The notes below the pieces were generated by a model. It saw only the letters and a list, made by a program, of their open reading frames with translations, was not told where the DNA came from and searched no databases. Position numbers and translations under genes: made by a program. A DNA stretch of 64,000 nucleotides from Prorocentrum cordatum (taxonomy: Eukaryota; Sar; Dinophyceae; Prorocentrales; Prorocentraceae), in NCBI GenBank assembly GCA_963575745.1, contig CAUYUJ010003447.1:1349284-1413283 (forward strand), written 5' to 3'. Below, piece by piece: positions 54,760 through 63,584 of the stretch (the stretch's first letter is position 1; each line of letters opens with the position of its first letter).

Positions 54760-55217
54760 CAGGTGCCAGAAAGCGGGGTCCTCCTCGGGTTCGCCCCTAG
54801 CGCACAGGGGGGTGGTGAGACCCGTGGGCTATAGCGGGGCACGACAGCGGGGCTGAAGCCGCCACTGCGTGCCTGGCCTGTATCAACGTCCCCGTCAAGG
54901 ATCTGCTGCACCACGGTCGAGGCCACGCTGGGGGTGGATTTCGATGCATGTGTCGTAGTTGACAAGGGCGTGCATGCACTCACGATGGCGCCCAGCGGTC
55001 CGTTGCCGCACGGACCCGCGGCTGCGGTGCTGTTCACGATCGGGTCCAAAATGGTGCAGTGATCGTACTTGTAGATGCTGTCATCGTAAAGGTAGAAAAG
55101 AGTCCCACGTTCAGCGTGTCGCAGGAAAACCTCACCTCCCTGCTGGGGCGCACCGCCTGAAGACGGGTGTGCTCCAGCGAGCGAGGGGAGGGCCAGGCTG
55201 CAGGCAAGGCGCCACAT
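54759..55217 (-). CDS. Small ORF (152 codons) with signal-peptide-like start
   Basis: From the ATG at 55217 it reads MWRLACSLALPSLAGAHPS, a short hydrophobic h-region ending in a small-residue site, as in secretory signal peptides. Then come GGEVFLRHAERGTLFYLYDD, a potential N-glycosylation site (NST), and a Ser/Thr/Pro-rich tail with SGGFSPAV near residue 120. The frame is open upstream to 55481, but the earlier start would be TTG. It ends with TGA whose last base is the first base of ORF2's ATG (TGATG). Function unknown. A secreted or membrane role is inference from the N-terminus alone. Confidence 0.55.
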   Translation of the reverse strand: MWRLACSLALPSLAGAHPSSGGAPQQGGEVFLRHAERGTLFYLYDDSIYKYDHCTILDPIVNSTAAAGPCGNGPLGAIVSACTPLSTTTHASKSTPSVASTVVQQILDGDVDTGQARSGGFSPAVVPRYSPRVSPPPCALGANPRRTPLSGT

Positions 55218-55477
55218 GATGGCGAGGCCTGGCGGGCGGCGTGAGCGATGAGCCAAAAGCTGCATGTCAGCACGCATCCTCAGATACCCCTGCATGCTCA
55301 TGTACATTGCAACAATCACGCCCCCTGCAAGATGACGGGTGTCCCTACACAGATAGCTTGCGCGTGCTGCTGCCAAAACTGACATGATATGACAAGAAAG
55401 AGATACGACGCGAAGAGAGAAGAGATGCCTCTGAAGGCGCTTCCTCGGAGGGCTGAGGCAGGCTCTCTGAGGCACCT

Positions 55478-58048
55478 TCAATAGGGTTCCTGGGTGACCC
55501 GACCCTTGTCTTTGCCTTTGTCAGCCCCTGGGGGCCCCGTCCCTGGGGCGACCTGGCCTGGCTGGTCGATCCACCCGCAGACAACCACGGGATCGGCAAC
55601 TGATGCAGCTTCCTCCTTCTTAGTTTCCAGAGTGGCCACCTGTGGCAGGTGGATGGTGCCCCCCGTGAGGTGCCCGAGGAGGGCCTGGATGTCGCCACGC
55701 AGTGCAGCGGCTTCGGCGGTTGCCGTCTGTTGCTGGGTGACGACGGTGGTAAGCACCCGTTCCAAACCTGAGACGTGTTCCGTGAGTGTGGCCTGGGAGG
55801 AGAGAACGCCCGCAAGCTGAACCTGCATGTTATCCACCGTGTTGGCAAGCAGCTCGCGCTGTTGTTCCATGTGTTGGATGCGGGTCGTGGCGGCATCTGG
55901 CAGTTTAGGGGCCGATGCGAAGCGTTCGCCGAAGGTGTTGAGTTCGTGGGAAGCCACGCTGAATTCATCACCTGATGAGAGGATCTCGACGTCGTCAGCG
56001 TCGCCTGGTACTTCGGCGGCTGTGGCAGCGTCCCCTTCGGTGTGGCCCCCACCTTCAGCCGCCACCGTGCCAAGCTGCGGGTCATGACCACCTGATCCTT
56101 GGACGGCCGTCTGCTCGGCAGCTCCGTCCGTGCCGTGCGGGGGTGCAGAGGAGCTGCGGCCTGGGGCGCCGTGTGATCTTGCGTGCGGCGCGGCGTCGCG
56201 TTTCCCGCTGGAGGATCGGTGGCGCTTGGCTAAAGGCTCCTCCTTGGGGATCAGGGGCGGTGCGACGCCCATGCCTTTGGGCGTGGCAGTCATGAGGTCG
56301 TGGAGGTAAGGGCTCTGGGCCGCTTTGGTAAGGAGTGTGCCAGTGGCGGGGCTGAAGCCGCCACCACGGGCTGGCGGCGTCACAGGCTCTGTGATGGTGG
56401 TAGGCGTGACGATGGTAACGTTGTCCCTCTTCGGCACCACCTCAGCCAGCGGGACCTCGGTGATGCTCCACGGGATGGGGCACCCTGCGACCTGTACCGT
56501 ATATGTGAGTGGGGGACGATGGGCGCGCACTAAGGCAAACTGAGCCGCAGTGGCTGGGTCCCAGGCGGTGTGGTAGACCTCACAGTCCCATTTAACGGAC
56601 GGGCCCGTGAGAGTCTTGGCGAGCTGGGTCAGCGTGGCGTGGCGTGCCGCAATGCCAGTGACGCGGTAGCGCGTCTTGGCGAGGGTGGCTTCGCAGCCGC
56701 GGATGCTGACGGCAGCAGCCTTGGCGGCGTCTGACCCTCGTGAAACACGGATCCCCAATAAGCCTGACTTGCCGTGCCTGACGACTCCCAGGGCCTTGAA
56801 ATCCACCGACGTCTGGAACGCATCTGCCATCGTGATGGGCTGGTCCTCAGGGAACCACACGGTCTGGTACTTGTCTGCAGTGGGCTCGTCTGCACCTACG
56901 TTGCTGAGGTCGTAGGTGGCGCCGAGTTGCCCTGAACCCGCCAAGACCTTGTCAACCGCTTGGAGACTGACGCCGAAGGTGGCAGCCAGGGACCTCTTTC
57001 CGACGCCCGATCCAAACCTGCCTAGGCTTTTGCAGGGTTCGAGGATGGTGACTGCTTTAAAGTTGCCGTGGAAGAGGGCCTTGAAGGTGTCCTGGAGCTG
57101 ACTATCGAGCTCCTGGCGGCGAGCGTCTTTCTTGGACTCCCTGTGCTTTTGGTTTTGGCGCGCCATGTCCTGTGGAGCGGAGTCCCCTCGGAAAGGACCC
57201 TTGGCGCGTGGACCACCGTTCACGGGGGCACCTCCCGAGAACTGGTCCTCGAAGGCCTGATGCATGGAGGGGACTGCGGCGATGGCCTCGGTTTCATGTA
57301 TGGTCGCCCGAATCCAGCATACGTGGTCGGCAGGGTCGATTGTGGCGACGGCTACTTTTTCCGTGCAGGCGACTTCCTTGGTGCCCAGCTGGTACACGGT
57401 CACGGGGACGTGCGTGTGGACCACTTTGGGCGCCTTGGGGTGACGCTTCAGCACGGGGACGGAGAGCTCGGTACCGACGTAGTTGTCGTTTTTTGGGCCC
57501 ATGACAGCAATCGCAAGCTGACCCGTGGTACGCTTACCCTGCTCGAGGTGGTGTTGCAGCAGCCGTTCACCGCTCTCGTAGTCGTGGAGGCTGATACTGG
57601 GCTTGTACGTCTTGCCGTCGTCAGGTGACGTGGGTTCGGCGAGGACTGGGACCTTCCAAAAGGCCGGGTCCAAGGCGATGAATTGGGCGCCCGCAGCCTG
57701 AAGACGTGCGGACCCAGCTGGTGGGTGTGATGTGTCACCGCCAATGCGCTTAGGCTTGCTGCGCCGGTGGTGATCCAGCGTGTAGCTGATCTGGTTGGCG
57801 GCGCACATGCGGATCAAGGCACTGCCGAGCTTCTTCGTGTTGGTCTTGTGCATGTCGTACGTTGCCTGGAGCTCATCCGCGTTCAGCTCGGCAAGCCCGT
57901 TGTATGCGGCCGTGGGGCGGTCAGACACCGCTTGCTTGAAAGCTGCGATGCAGTCCTGCTTGCGTTGGAGGAGAGACCCTTCAGCAGCAGGACGTGAGCT
58001 CGGGGGCTGCTTGGAAGAGCGACGGCGCTCCGGCTTGCTGGGGGCCAT
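55478..58048 (-). CDS. Retroelement ORF1 (856 codons), coiled-coil protein
   Basis: The ATG at 58048 (MAPSKPERRRSSKQPPSS) opens a single uninterrupted frame. The basic Ser/Pro N-terminus is followed by DCIAAFKQAVSDRPTAAYNG and LGSALIRMCAANQISYTLDH. A mixed alpha/beta body follows (YVGTELSVPVLKRHPKAPKV; KALFHGNFKAVTILEPCKSL; GSGVGKRSLAATFGVSLQAV; LAKTRYRVTGIAARHATLTQ; YTVQVAGCPIPWSITEVPLA). A GGGFSPATG motif lies near residue 562, then disordered acidic/Gly-rich sequence, then a long coiled coil (about residues 715-805: IQHMEQQRELLANTVDNMQV; HVSGLERVLTTVVTQQQTAT). It probably binds and packages element RNA. No zinc knuckle is visible. Intactness over 856 codons argues for recent activity or selection. 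Confidence 0.82.
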   Translation of the reverse strand: MAPSKPERRRSSKQPPSSRPAAEGSLLQRKQDCIAAFKQAVSDRPTAAYNGLAELNADELQATYDMHKTNTKKLGSALIRMCAANQISYTLDHHRRSKPKRIGGDTSHPPAGSARLQAAGAQFIALDPAFWKVPVLAEPTSPDDGKTYKPSISLHDYESGERLLQHHLEQGKRTTGQLAIAVMGPKNDNYVGTELSVPVLKRHPKAPKVVHTHVPVTVYQLGTKEVACTEKVAVATIDPADHVCWIRATIHETEAIAAVPSMHQAFEDQFSGGAPVNGGPRAKGPFRGDSAPQDMARQNQKHRESKKDARRQELDSQLQDTFKALFHGNFKAVTILEPCKSLGRFGSGVGKRSLAATFGVSLQAVDKVLAGSGQLGATYDLSNVGADEPTADKYQTVWFPEDQPITMADAFQTSVDFKALGVVRHGKSGLLGIRVSRGSDAAKAAAVSIRGCEATLAKTRYRVTGIAARHATLTQLAKTLTGPSVKWDCEVYHTAWDPATAAQFALVRAHRPPLTYTVQVAGCPIPWSITEVPLAEVVPKRDNVTIVTPTTITEPVTPPARGGGFSPATGTLLTKAAQSPYLHDLMTATPKGMGVAPPLIPKEEPLAKRHRSSSGKRDAAPHARSHGAPGRSSSAPPHGTDGAAEQTAVQGSGGHDPQLGTVAAEGGGHTEGDAATAAEVPGDADDVEILSSGDEFSVASHELNTFGERFASAPKLPDAATTRIQHMEQQRELLANTVDNMQVQLAGVLSSQATLTEHVSGLERVLTTVVTQQQTATAEAAALRGDIQALLGHLTGGTIHLPQVATLETKKEEAASVADPVVVCGWIDQPGQVAPGTGPPGADKGKDKGRVTQEPY

Positions 58049-58234
58049 TGCTGCGGGCGCTCTGGTGGGGAGAGGTGACGCGAATCAGTAGGGTCCTGCT
58101 GGGACCCCTCCGGTCTCGCGAGGCCTGGGAGTCTGGCTCCGAGGCGGGGCGCTTCGCGTCGCGGCTGCGGTCTGAGTGCTGGGCCTACTGGTCTCCGAGG
58201 CCGAGACCTGGGAGATGAGGAGAGAAGAGATTCG
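58049..58234. other. Sequence upstream of retroelement ORF1
   Basis: GC-rich non-repetitive DNA between the ORF1 start and a purine tract. It would contain the element's 5' untranslated region. No promoter motif is recognisable. Confidence 0.4.
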
Positions 58235-58316
58235 AGAAGAAGAGAGAAGAGGAGGAGAGTGAGAGAGGTTGTGTGGATGTCTTTTTTTGGCTATTAGGGA
58301 GATGGGGAGAAAAGGA

Positions 58317-58355
<39 letters not shown>

Positions 58356-58700
58356 AAGATGAGAGAGAAGGGTTAGAGAGATGACGAAGAGAGAGTGGGG
58401 GAGAGGAAAGAAGGAAAGAGAAGAGTAGAGAGGCAGAGAGACGAGAAGATAGAGTAGTAAGGAGAGAGAGAGTATTGAGAGAAGAGGAGGAGATGGCGGT
58501 GAGTAGAGAGAGATGGGAAGGAGAGAGAGAAGAGAGAGAGTAGAATGGAGAGGGAAGGAGTGATTGGAGCAAGAGGAGAGAGAGAGAGAGCAGAGAAGAG
58601 AGAGGAGGAGGAGGAGTGTAGGGAGGAGGAAGGGGAGGGAGGAGCAAAGGAAGGAGGAGGATTAGGGAGGAGGAGGAGGAAGGAGAGGAAGAGAGACCCC
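58235..58700. repeat. (AG)n/(GGA)n purine tract, about 460 bp
   Basis: Almost pure purine on the plus strand. It lies upstream of retroelement ORF1 and of the plus-strand gene at 58.8 kb, so divergent transcription would start on either side of it. Confidence 0.9.
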
Positions 58701-58827
58701 AACTACGACTCCAACACGACTCCAACTTACAGACTCTCCTCCCTCCCTACCTTCCCTCCTCCTCCTCCCCCCCCCCTCCTCCTCCTCTTCCTCTTCTTCC
58801 TCCTCCTCCTTCTCCTCCTCCTCCTCC

Positions 58828-61140
58828 CGTTCCGAACGCTCGAGGCTCTTGAACGAGGACGCGAATATCTCGATGGTATTCTTAAAGCTCTACTGCCACT
58901 CCACCTCCTGGTCTAAGAAGCGGGAATCGACGCACTATGGGACAAGCTCAGGGAGAATGAGGTAGAGTCGGCGTCGATCCAGAACCTAATCGATGATATC
59001 GATGGGGTGCGCGGGGGGCCTAACTCAGGATCCAGGGGGCCTCAGGGGGCCCCCGGGAGGCCTCCAGGGCGGGAGCGGGTGGAGGAGAAGGAGGAGGTGG
59101 TGGAGAAGGAGCGGAGGAGGGGGAGGTGGAGGAGGAGAAGGAGGAAGAGGAGGAGGAGGAGGAGGAGGAGGAGGAGGAACAGAAGGAGCAACGCAGCCCA
59201 GGTAATCCCAGCTGGAGAAGTGCCTGCCGAGCCCGCGGATGGCCCAGTGGTCGAGGACCTGACCTGCTGCTTATGCTGCCCTTCGTCCTCCTCCACTTGC
59301 CCCCCATCATCCTCCTATGCTCCCCCTTCTCCTTGAGGACCCGCCTGCTGCAATTCAAGCTGCCCTCCAGAGAGTCGAGACGGTGGTCAGCGAGGGCGTC
59401 GAGTTTGCAGAGGACCCCCTTCTCCACCGCCACCTCCACTTCCTCTGGCCGCCTCCTCAACCCTCCACCTCCTGGGCTTTGTCCTCCTCGCCGTCCTCCG
59501 CCTTCCTCTCCCCCTCTCCTTCCTCGCCCCCCTTCCCCTCTTGATCCGCCTTCGCCTTCCCCTTCGCTCGCCCTCCTCCCGCGAGGAGGCCGACTTCGAC
59601 CTGGACGCTGCCCTCGCCGACCTACCAGGAGTTTCTGAGGATGAGGGCCCCCTGCACCTCAGCGACGGCGACGCCGAGACGCTCTTCGCGCCCTCCGAGG
59701 CGCTGACCGCGCCGGCATCATCAGGAGACAGAGGAAGGGGGAACGAAGGAGGAGATGATGAGGACGACGAGACGAAGACGATGAAGACGAAGACGACGAG
59801 GGCGATCAGGGGGAGAGGGAGATGGAGGAGTTTTTGAATGTAAACAAATCCTCAGACGATCCCAACTTGCAGTGCCTCAGATCCTGGACGGGCACCTGCC
59901 GCCCAAAGAGGCCAGCAGATTTGGCGAGTCTCGGTGCCACGCTGCAGGCTAGACAACGAAATGAAACGCATGTCCCTGGGACAGACCCCCCTTTTTCATT
60001 CGCGGTAGGTCTGCGTCGCGTCGACCAGCGGCGACCCCAGCGCGGACGTTCAAGGTTGAACGCCGCTGGCGACCCAGAATCGATCGATGTTGAACGATCG
60101 GACGTTGCGGCAGCGGCCGATCGTTCGAGGCGAACGATCCCTGCGGCGTCAGAAACCAACGCCGGGGTCGACGCGACACGAACCTGCCGCACAACCGTTG
60201 TGGCCAAAAAAATGGGGGGGTGGGGCTCTTGGCATTGCACGTTTCCGAACGCCTTGAAGGCTGTGCTAGCAATCGACCTGAAGAAGCAAAAAAAAAAAAA
60301 GGCCCCCAAAAAGAAGCATATCAAATCCTCCTCGAATGGTAAGAAGACGACTACTCGGAAGCGAGCGCCCTTCGGCAAGCGTCTCCGCAAAGCAGCAACA
60401 CACCGTTTCAGAACTGCCCTTGCCCCGAAGGCTGCGTCCGCCAGAAAGCCCGGGCAGCCTGCGAGCAAGGGCAAGGGCAAGGGCAAGGGCAAGGGCAAGG
60501 GCAGAGTCAAGAGCACTGGCAAGCAGGGCAAGGGCCGCGGAAAACATGCACCTGCAGTGGAGGCCGCTCCGGAACAGCATGAGGACTTTGATCTGGAGAC
60601 AGGGGCCCTCGCCTTGGACGCCCGGGAGCTGGCGAAGTGGCCTTTCGAAGGCGGCTTCAACCTTGAGGTGCTGAACCACTACAACTTGCTGCGCCCCGAG
60701 ACGTGCAATCGTTGCGGCGTGCTCCCCATCGAGGCTTTGCCTGCGGTGATGCCCGAGGGCGGCAAGGGCTTGGCCCGCGCGATCCACGGCGCGAAGAAAC
60801 AGAAGGTAACGATTGAACTCCTGTGAATTTGTTGCGCTGATCCCGCTGGTGGCTCGGCGGGGGGTTGAGGGCGGGGGGGGGGGGGCCGGGATGGGCGCGC
60901 CCCCGCTCCCTCAACCTTTCGGCGCGCCGCCGAGTGGGGAAGCATATCCACATGATCTCAATCGCTTCTCAGGTGGAGGTCATTCTCGACAAAAGGTCTT
61001 TCTACGTGAAATCGTTCGGAGACGTGGTGATGTCAGATCCTGCGCCCGCCAGAACCTTCGCGCGGGGCTCTCGCGGCGGTACTTCCATTGCGTGGGCGAA
61101 GCTCAAGGAGCATATTCAGTTTGAAAAAATCATAATATAA
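58828..61140 (+). CDS. Hypothetical Lys-rich protein gene, multi-exon
   Basis: The 5' exon after a CTC tract reads SRLLNEDANISMVFLKLYCH, STSWSKK; the adjacent frame gives EAGIDALWDKLRENEVESAS, IQNLIDDIDG. A middle segment (59592-59725) reads EEADFDLDAALADLPGVSED, GPLHLSDGDAETLFAPSEAL. The main ORF from the ATG at 59822 (MEEFLNVNKSSDDPNLQCLR) includes a KKKKAPKKKH tract, KGKGKGKGKGR and KAASARKPGQPASKG, then a compact C-terminal region (ARELAKWPFEGGFNLEVLNH; RPETCNRCGVLPIEALPAVM). It splices at AAG|GTAACG (60805/60806) to TCTCAG|GTG (60972/60973), phase 0, giving VEVILDKRSFYVKSFGDVVM, TFARGSRGGTSIAWAKLKEH and a stop at 61140. The last part is likely a folded domain. Basic composition suggests nucleic-acid binding. 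No family recognised. The main ORF carries a 195-bp inverted-repeat insertion. Confidence 0.72.
60004..60198. repeat. 195-bp MITE-like element inside the reading frame
   Basis: Imperfect terminal inverted repeats of 23 bp (60004-60026 GGTAGGTCTGCGTCGCGTCG.. and 60176-60198 ..CGACGCGACACGAACCTGCC). An inner pair TTGAACGATCGG/CCGATCGTTCGA gives overall fold-back symmetry. The length is 65 codons with no stop in the host frame. Confidence 0.75.
60806..60972 (+). other. Canonical GT-AG intron
   Basis: CAGAAG|GTAACG at the donor and TTCTCAG|GTGGAG at the acceptor join two phase-0 exons. It contains an in-frame stop (ATTGAACTCCTGTGA) and a G-run near 60870-60885. Confidence 0.75.
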
Positions 61141-61212
61141 AATAAATAGAAAAAAAAACAAAAAACAAATAAGAAAAAAAACACAACACAAAGAACAAAA
61201 AAAAGAAGTGCT
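61125..61212 (+). other. A-rich tract after the 61140 stop
   Basis: AAATAAATAGAAAAAAAAAC-type sequence, about 85 bp. Resembles the A-rich tracts at 48330-48445 and 48896-49140 in composition. It may be a 3' untranslated region or an intron start. Confidence 0.6.
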
Positions 61213-62565
61213 TGTGGCGCTGGCAAATGCAAGGCTTGACGTTCCTGATGGCTTCGGTTAATTTCTGGTTCGCTTCCATAATGTTCTTTCTACTTTATTG
61301 TTTCTTGTTTGTCGGTGGGCGGGGTTCTATTGTTTTGCATACAGGTGATGGGTGACGCCTCAGGCGCGCGGCGGCTGCCTCGTCTGGGGCCGCCCGTGAC
61401 CGCGTGGCGTCCCTGACGGCGCTGTAGGACTTTGAGCGCTCGCGGCTTGGCTGGTCTCTTCGGGGTCATGCTCGCTGCCCGGGCCACCTCGGGGCCGCCT
61501 GCCGGAACGCAGGGATGTTCTCGAGCGCAGGGATTTCGCTGCCACGCGTGCACGCCCAGGCGGACCGCTCTGGCGACCACTCGCGCCGCGCAGTTGCGCA
61601 GACGTATGTTTTTGGGTGCCTCCTATCGGGCGAGGCGAAGCATGTTCTGTGCAATGCGCAATGCGCTTCTTAAGCTGCCAGCGCGCCTGGCAAACTCAGA
61701 GGGGTTTTGGATAGGGATAGGGGATGAAGGGGGAAGTGCGATTTCAGGCATCCTTTTCATTCGCGGTGCTGCTGGGGAGTGCAAGACCTCGCGCCGCGGA
61801 TAGAAACAGTTGGTCCGATTGTTGCTGGGCGAGCAGAGGCAATGCAGCGTGAGAAAGGTGAGGCTTGAGAACTAGGGCGAAGAATAGGATGTCGAGGAGG
61901 GTGAGGACGAGGCCGGCGAAGGACGTAGAGTAAGACGAGGGCGGGGTGTAAGCGGGGGGGGAGGGCAACGGCGAGGAGGAAGAGGAGGAGGAGGAGGAGG
62001 GGGAGGAGGAGGAGGACGAGGAGGAGGAGGAGGAGCAAGCCGTCCTCCACCGCGCGGATTGCATGCAAGCGGAATGCAGCGCCCGAGCAGCCGACGTTTA
62101 TGCTACTCTCTGCTGCTAGTGCTATAAACGTACTACTCTCTATGCTACAAAAGTAGCAATAGAGGTCAGCCCTTCTCCACCTGCCCCTCCTCCTCCTCCT
62201 GCCCTTCCGTCCTCCTCCTCCTCATCGACCCCTGCAATCCCCCCCCCCCCCCACCACCGCCCCCCTCCGTCCTCCTCGGCCCCCCCCCCCACAGGGTATA
62301 AATTTTGGTGCTCGTAAATCGAGCTGGACGGGTTTGGATCGGTTCCAACCCCTCTCCCCCCCCCCCCCTGCCAGGTTCGCCGCTGCGAAATCAGCCGAGA
62401 GGGCAGACGGAGGAGGAGCAGGAGGGGGGGGGGGAGGAGAAGGAGGAGGATGAATAGGAGGAGCGCAGTGGGAACGGTTTTAAACTGGCCCGAGGGCCCG
62501 CCCAGGGCCCGTCAGCGAGAAACGTCAAGGATCTGGTGTTCTCAGAAAGAAACCTCTCCAGGGCC
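61213..62565. other. Unassigned region with triplet repeats
   Basis: Unique DNA to about 61960; a minus-strand reading SMTPKRPAKPRALKVLQRRQ at 61360-61470 is possible but isolated. Then (GGA)n at 61975-62035, a short AT-richer patch with GCTACTCTCT repeats at 62095-62160, and C-runs at 62235-62370. No gene can be supported. Confidence 0.45.
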
Positions 62566-63140
62566 TGATGTCCTCAGGGTCTGATGTCCTCAGCCCCAGG
62601 GGCCCGCTGAGGGCCCAATGCAATTCTAAGCGCATCTTTAGGATCAGCGAGGGAACGCATCCTCCTTGTCCTCCTCCTCCTCTTCTTCCTCCTCCTCCTC
62701 CACCTCCTCCCGCTCTCCTCTTCTTTCTCCTCCTCCCCCTCCCCCGCCTCCTTCTCCTCCTCGCCCTCCTCCTCCTCCTCCGCCCCCATCCTCCGCCTCC
62801 TCCTGGGCCTCCAGGTCATGGGGGCCGAACCGAACCGAACCGAACTCTGTCTCCCTGCGGCCGCCAGGTGCGATGGGGCGCATCACCATCGGCTCGGCCA
62901 AGAGACGCACCTCCGCCCGGCCGCTCGCGCTCGCGCGCTTGCTCGCGCGCTTGCGAGGAAGAGCGAGAACAAACAAGGACGAAACGAGGAGCGAGGAGGA
63001 GAAAGGACAAGGAGGATGGGGAGGGGAGGAGCGAGAGGAGGGTGAGCGAGGAGGGGGGCGAGCGATGATGGGTTGAGCGATGAGGATGATCATGAGAAGG
63101 GAGCTGATGTTTTGTTTTAAGGTGTCCTAGGCATCACGTA
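62566..63140. other. Low-complexity CTC/GGA and GCGC sequence
   Basis: (CTC)n at 62660-62810, an ACCGAACCGAACCGAACT run at 62825 and purine-rich 62955-63065. No exon supported. Confidence 0.55.
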
Positions 63141-63164
63141 GTCCAGAGGAGCGGGGTGATTGAA

Positions 63165-63275
63165 CCCTGGGCCGAGAGGCATTCCACAAAACACAGCGGG
63201 CTTCCAGAACAGACAGCGGGCTTGGATTAACCACGGGGGCCTTCAACATCGCTCAGCGGGCTTGGATTGGCCCAA
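63165..63275 (+). repeat. Short direct repeat CAGCGGGCTTGGATT, three units
   Basis: ACAGCGGGCTTCCAGAA, ACAGCGGGCTTGGATTAACC and TCAGCGGGCTTGGATTGGCC are spaced by about 24 and 50 bp. Confidence 0.7.
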
Positions 63276-63393
63276 ACGCACGGCTGCGTCCAGGCCCAGG
63301 TTTTTGACGGATTTCCGAATCCCCCCCTCCCCCTCTCCGCATTACAGTCGGGCCGAGGCATAATATCGAGGTCGGTTTGGAGAGGGTACCGTA

Positions 63394-63505
63394 ATGTTCT
63401 TCGCGTTTGCTGGATGTTCTTGTGCATATTGGGGAGGGTGCCCTTGAATGTTCTGCGTGTTTTGGCCGGCGGAGGTTCTCGTGTTCTTGAAGGATGTTCT
63501 TCTGC
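63394..63505 (+). promoter_or_regulatory. Cluster of ATGTTCT words upstream of the 63585 gene
   Basis: ATGTTCTT at 63394, 63414 and 63494, ATGTTCTG near 63449, and CGTGTTCTT near 63480, within about 110 bp and ending just before the spliced-leader relic. Position suggests a promoter-proximal element. Function is inference only. Confidence 0.35.
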
Positions 63506-63515
63506 CCTAGGTGCG

Positions 63516-63537
63516 ACAGTAGCTATTTTGGCTGCAG
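63516..63537 (+). other. Relict dinoflagellate spliced-leader sequence
   Basis: AGTAGCTATTTTGGCTG aligns with the 22-base trans-spliced leader core GTAGCCATTTTGGCT. By eye 18 of 22 positions agree over the full leader, ending in AG. It lies 48 bases upstream of the ATG at 63585, the place a leader occupies on a mature mRNA. Relict leaders in genomic DNA are known in dinoflagellates and taken as evidence of mRNA retroposition. Confidence 0.62.
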
Positions 63538-63584
63538 GGTTACTGGTCTTTCTCGCGCCAAGTCTGCAGAGAGCGTTTGCACGC

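Larger units (their letters stand above)
42495..56361 (-). other. Eight copies of a 13-mer, GCGGCTTCAGCCC (GGFSP-coding)
   Basis: Exact plus-strand GGGCTGAAGCCGC at 42495, 43789, 46034, 47826, 49401, 53804, 54850 and 56349, always in one orientation. Most are extended to GGGGCTGAAGCCGCC. The coding-strand frame is (G/C)GFSP in five copies where the frame is clear. At 42495 and 49401 the longer open frame reads AASA instead, and 47826 is ambiguous. The core can pair with itself (GGC-TTCA-GCC). Positions lie near ORF or domain junctions. Codon choice is identical in all copies, which favours a nucleotide-level role or recent spread. Confidence 0.85.
41984..58048 (-). mobile_element. 16-kb non-LTR-type retroelement with extra ORFs
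   Basis: A continuous same-strand series in the order ORF1, small ORF, ORF2, endonuclease, reverse transcriptase, zinc knuckle, RNase H, C-terminal tail. APE endonuclease plus RT plus RNase H is the I/Jockey-R1-type LINE arrangement. ORF1 with a coiled coil fits the nucleic-acid chaperone of such elements. The 1953-codon ORF2 and the small ORF between ORF1 and the endonuclease are not normal LINE components. A 13-mer present eight times across the segment on one strand ties its parts together. No LTRs, poly-A tail or target-site duplication were found, so the outer limits (first ATG and last stop) are provisional. Confidence 0.72.

Noticed and set aside
41984-58048. LTR or poly-A boundaries for the large retroelement
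   Set aside because: No terminal direct repeat or T-run (plus strand) was found at either limit, so boundaries are given only by ORFs.
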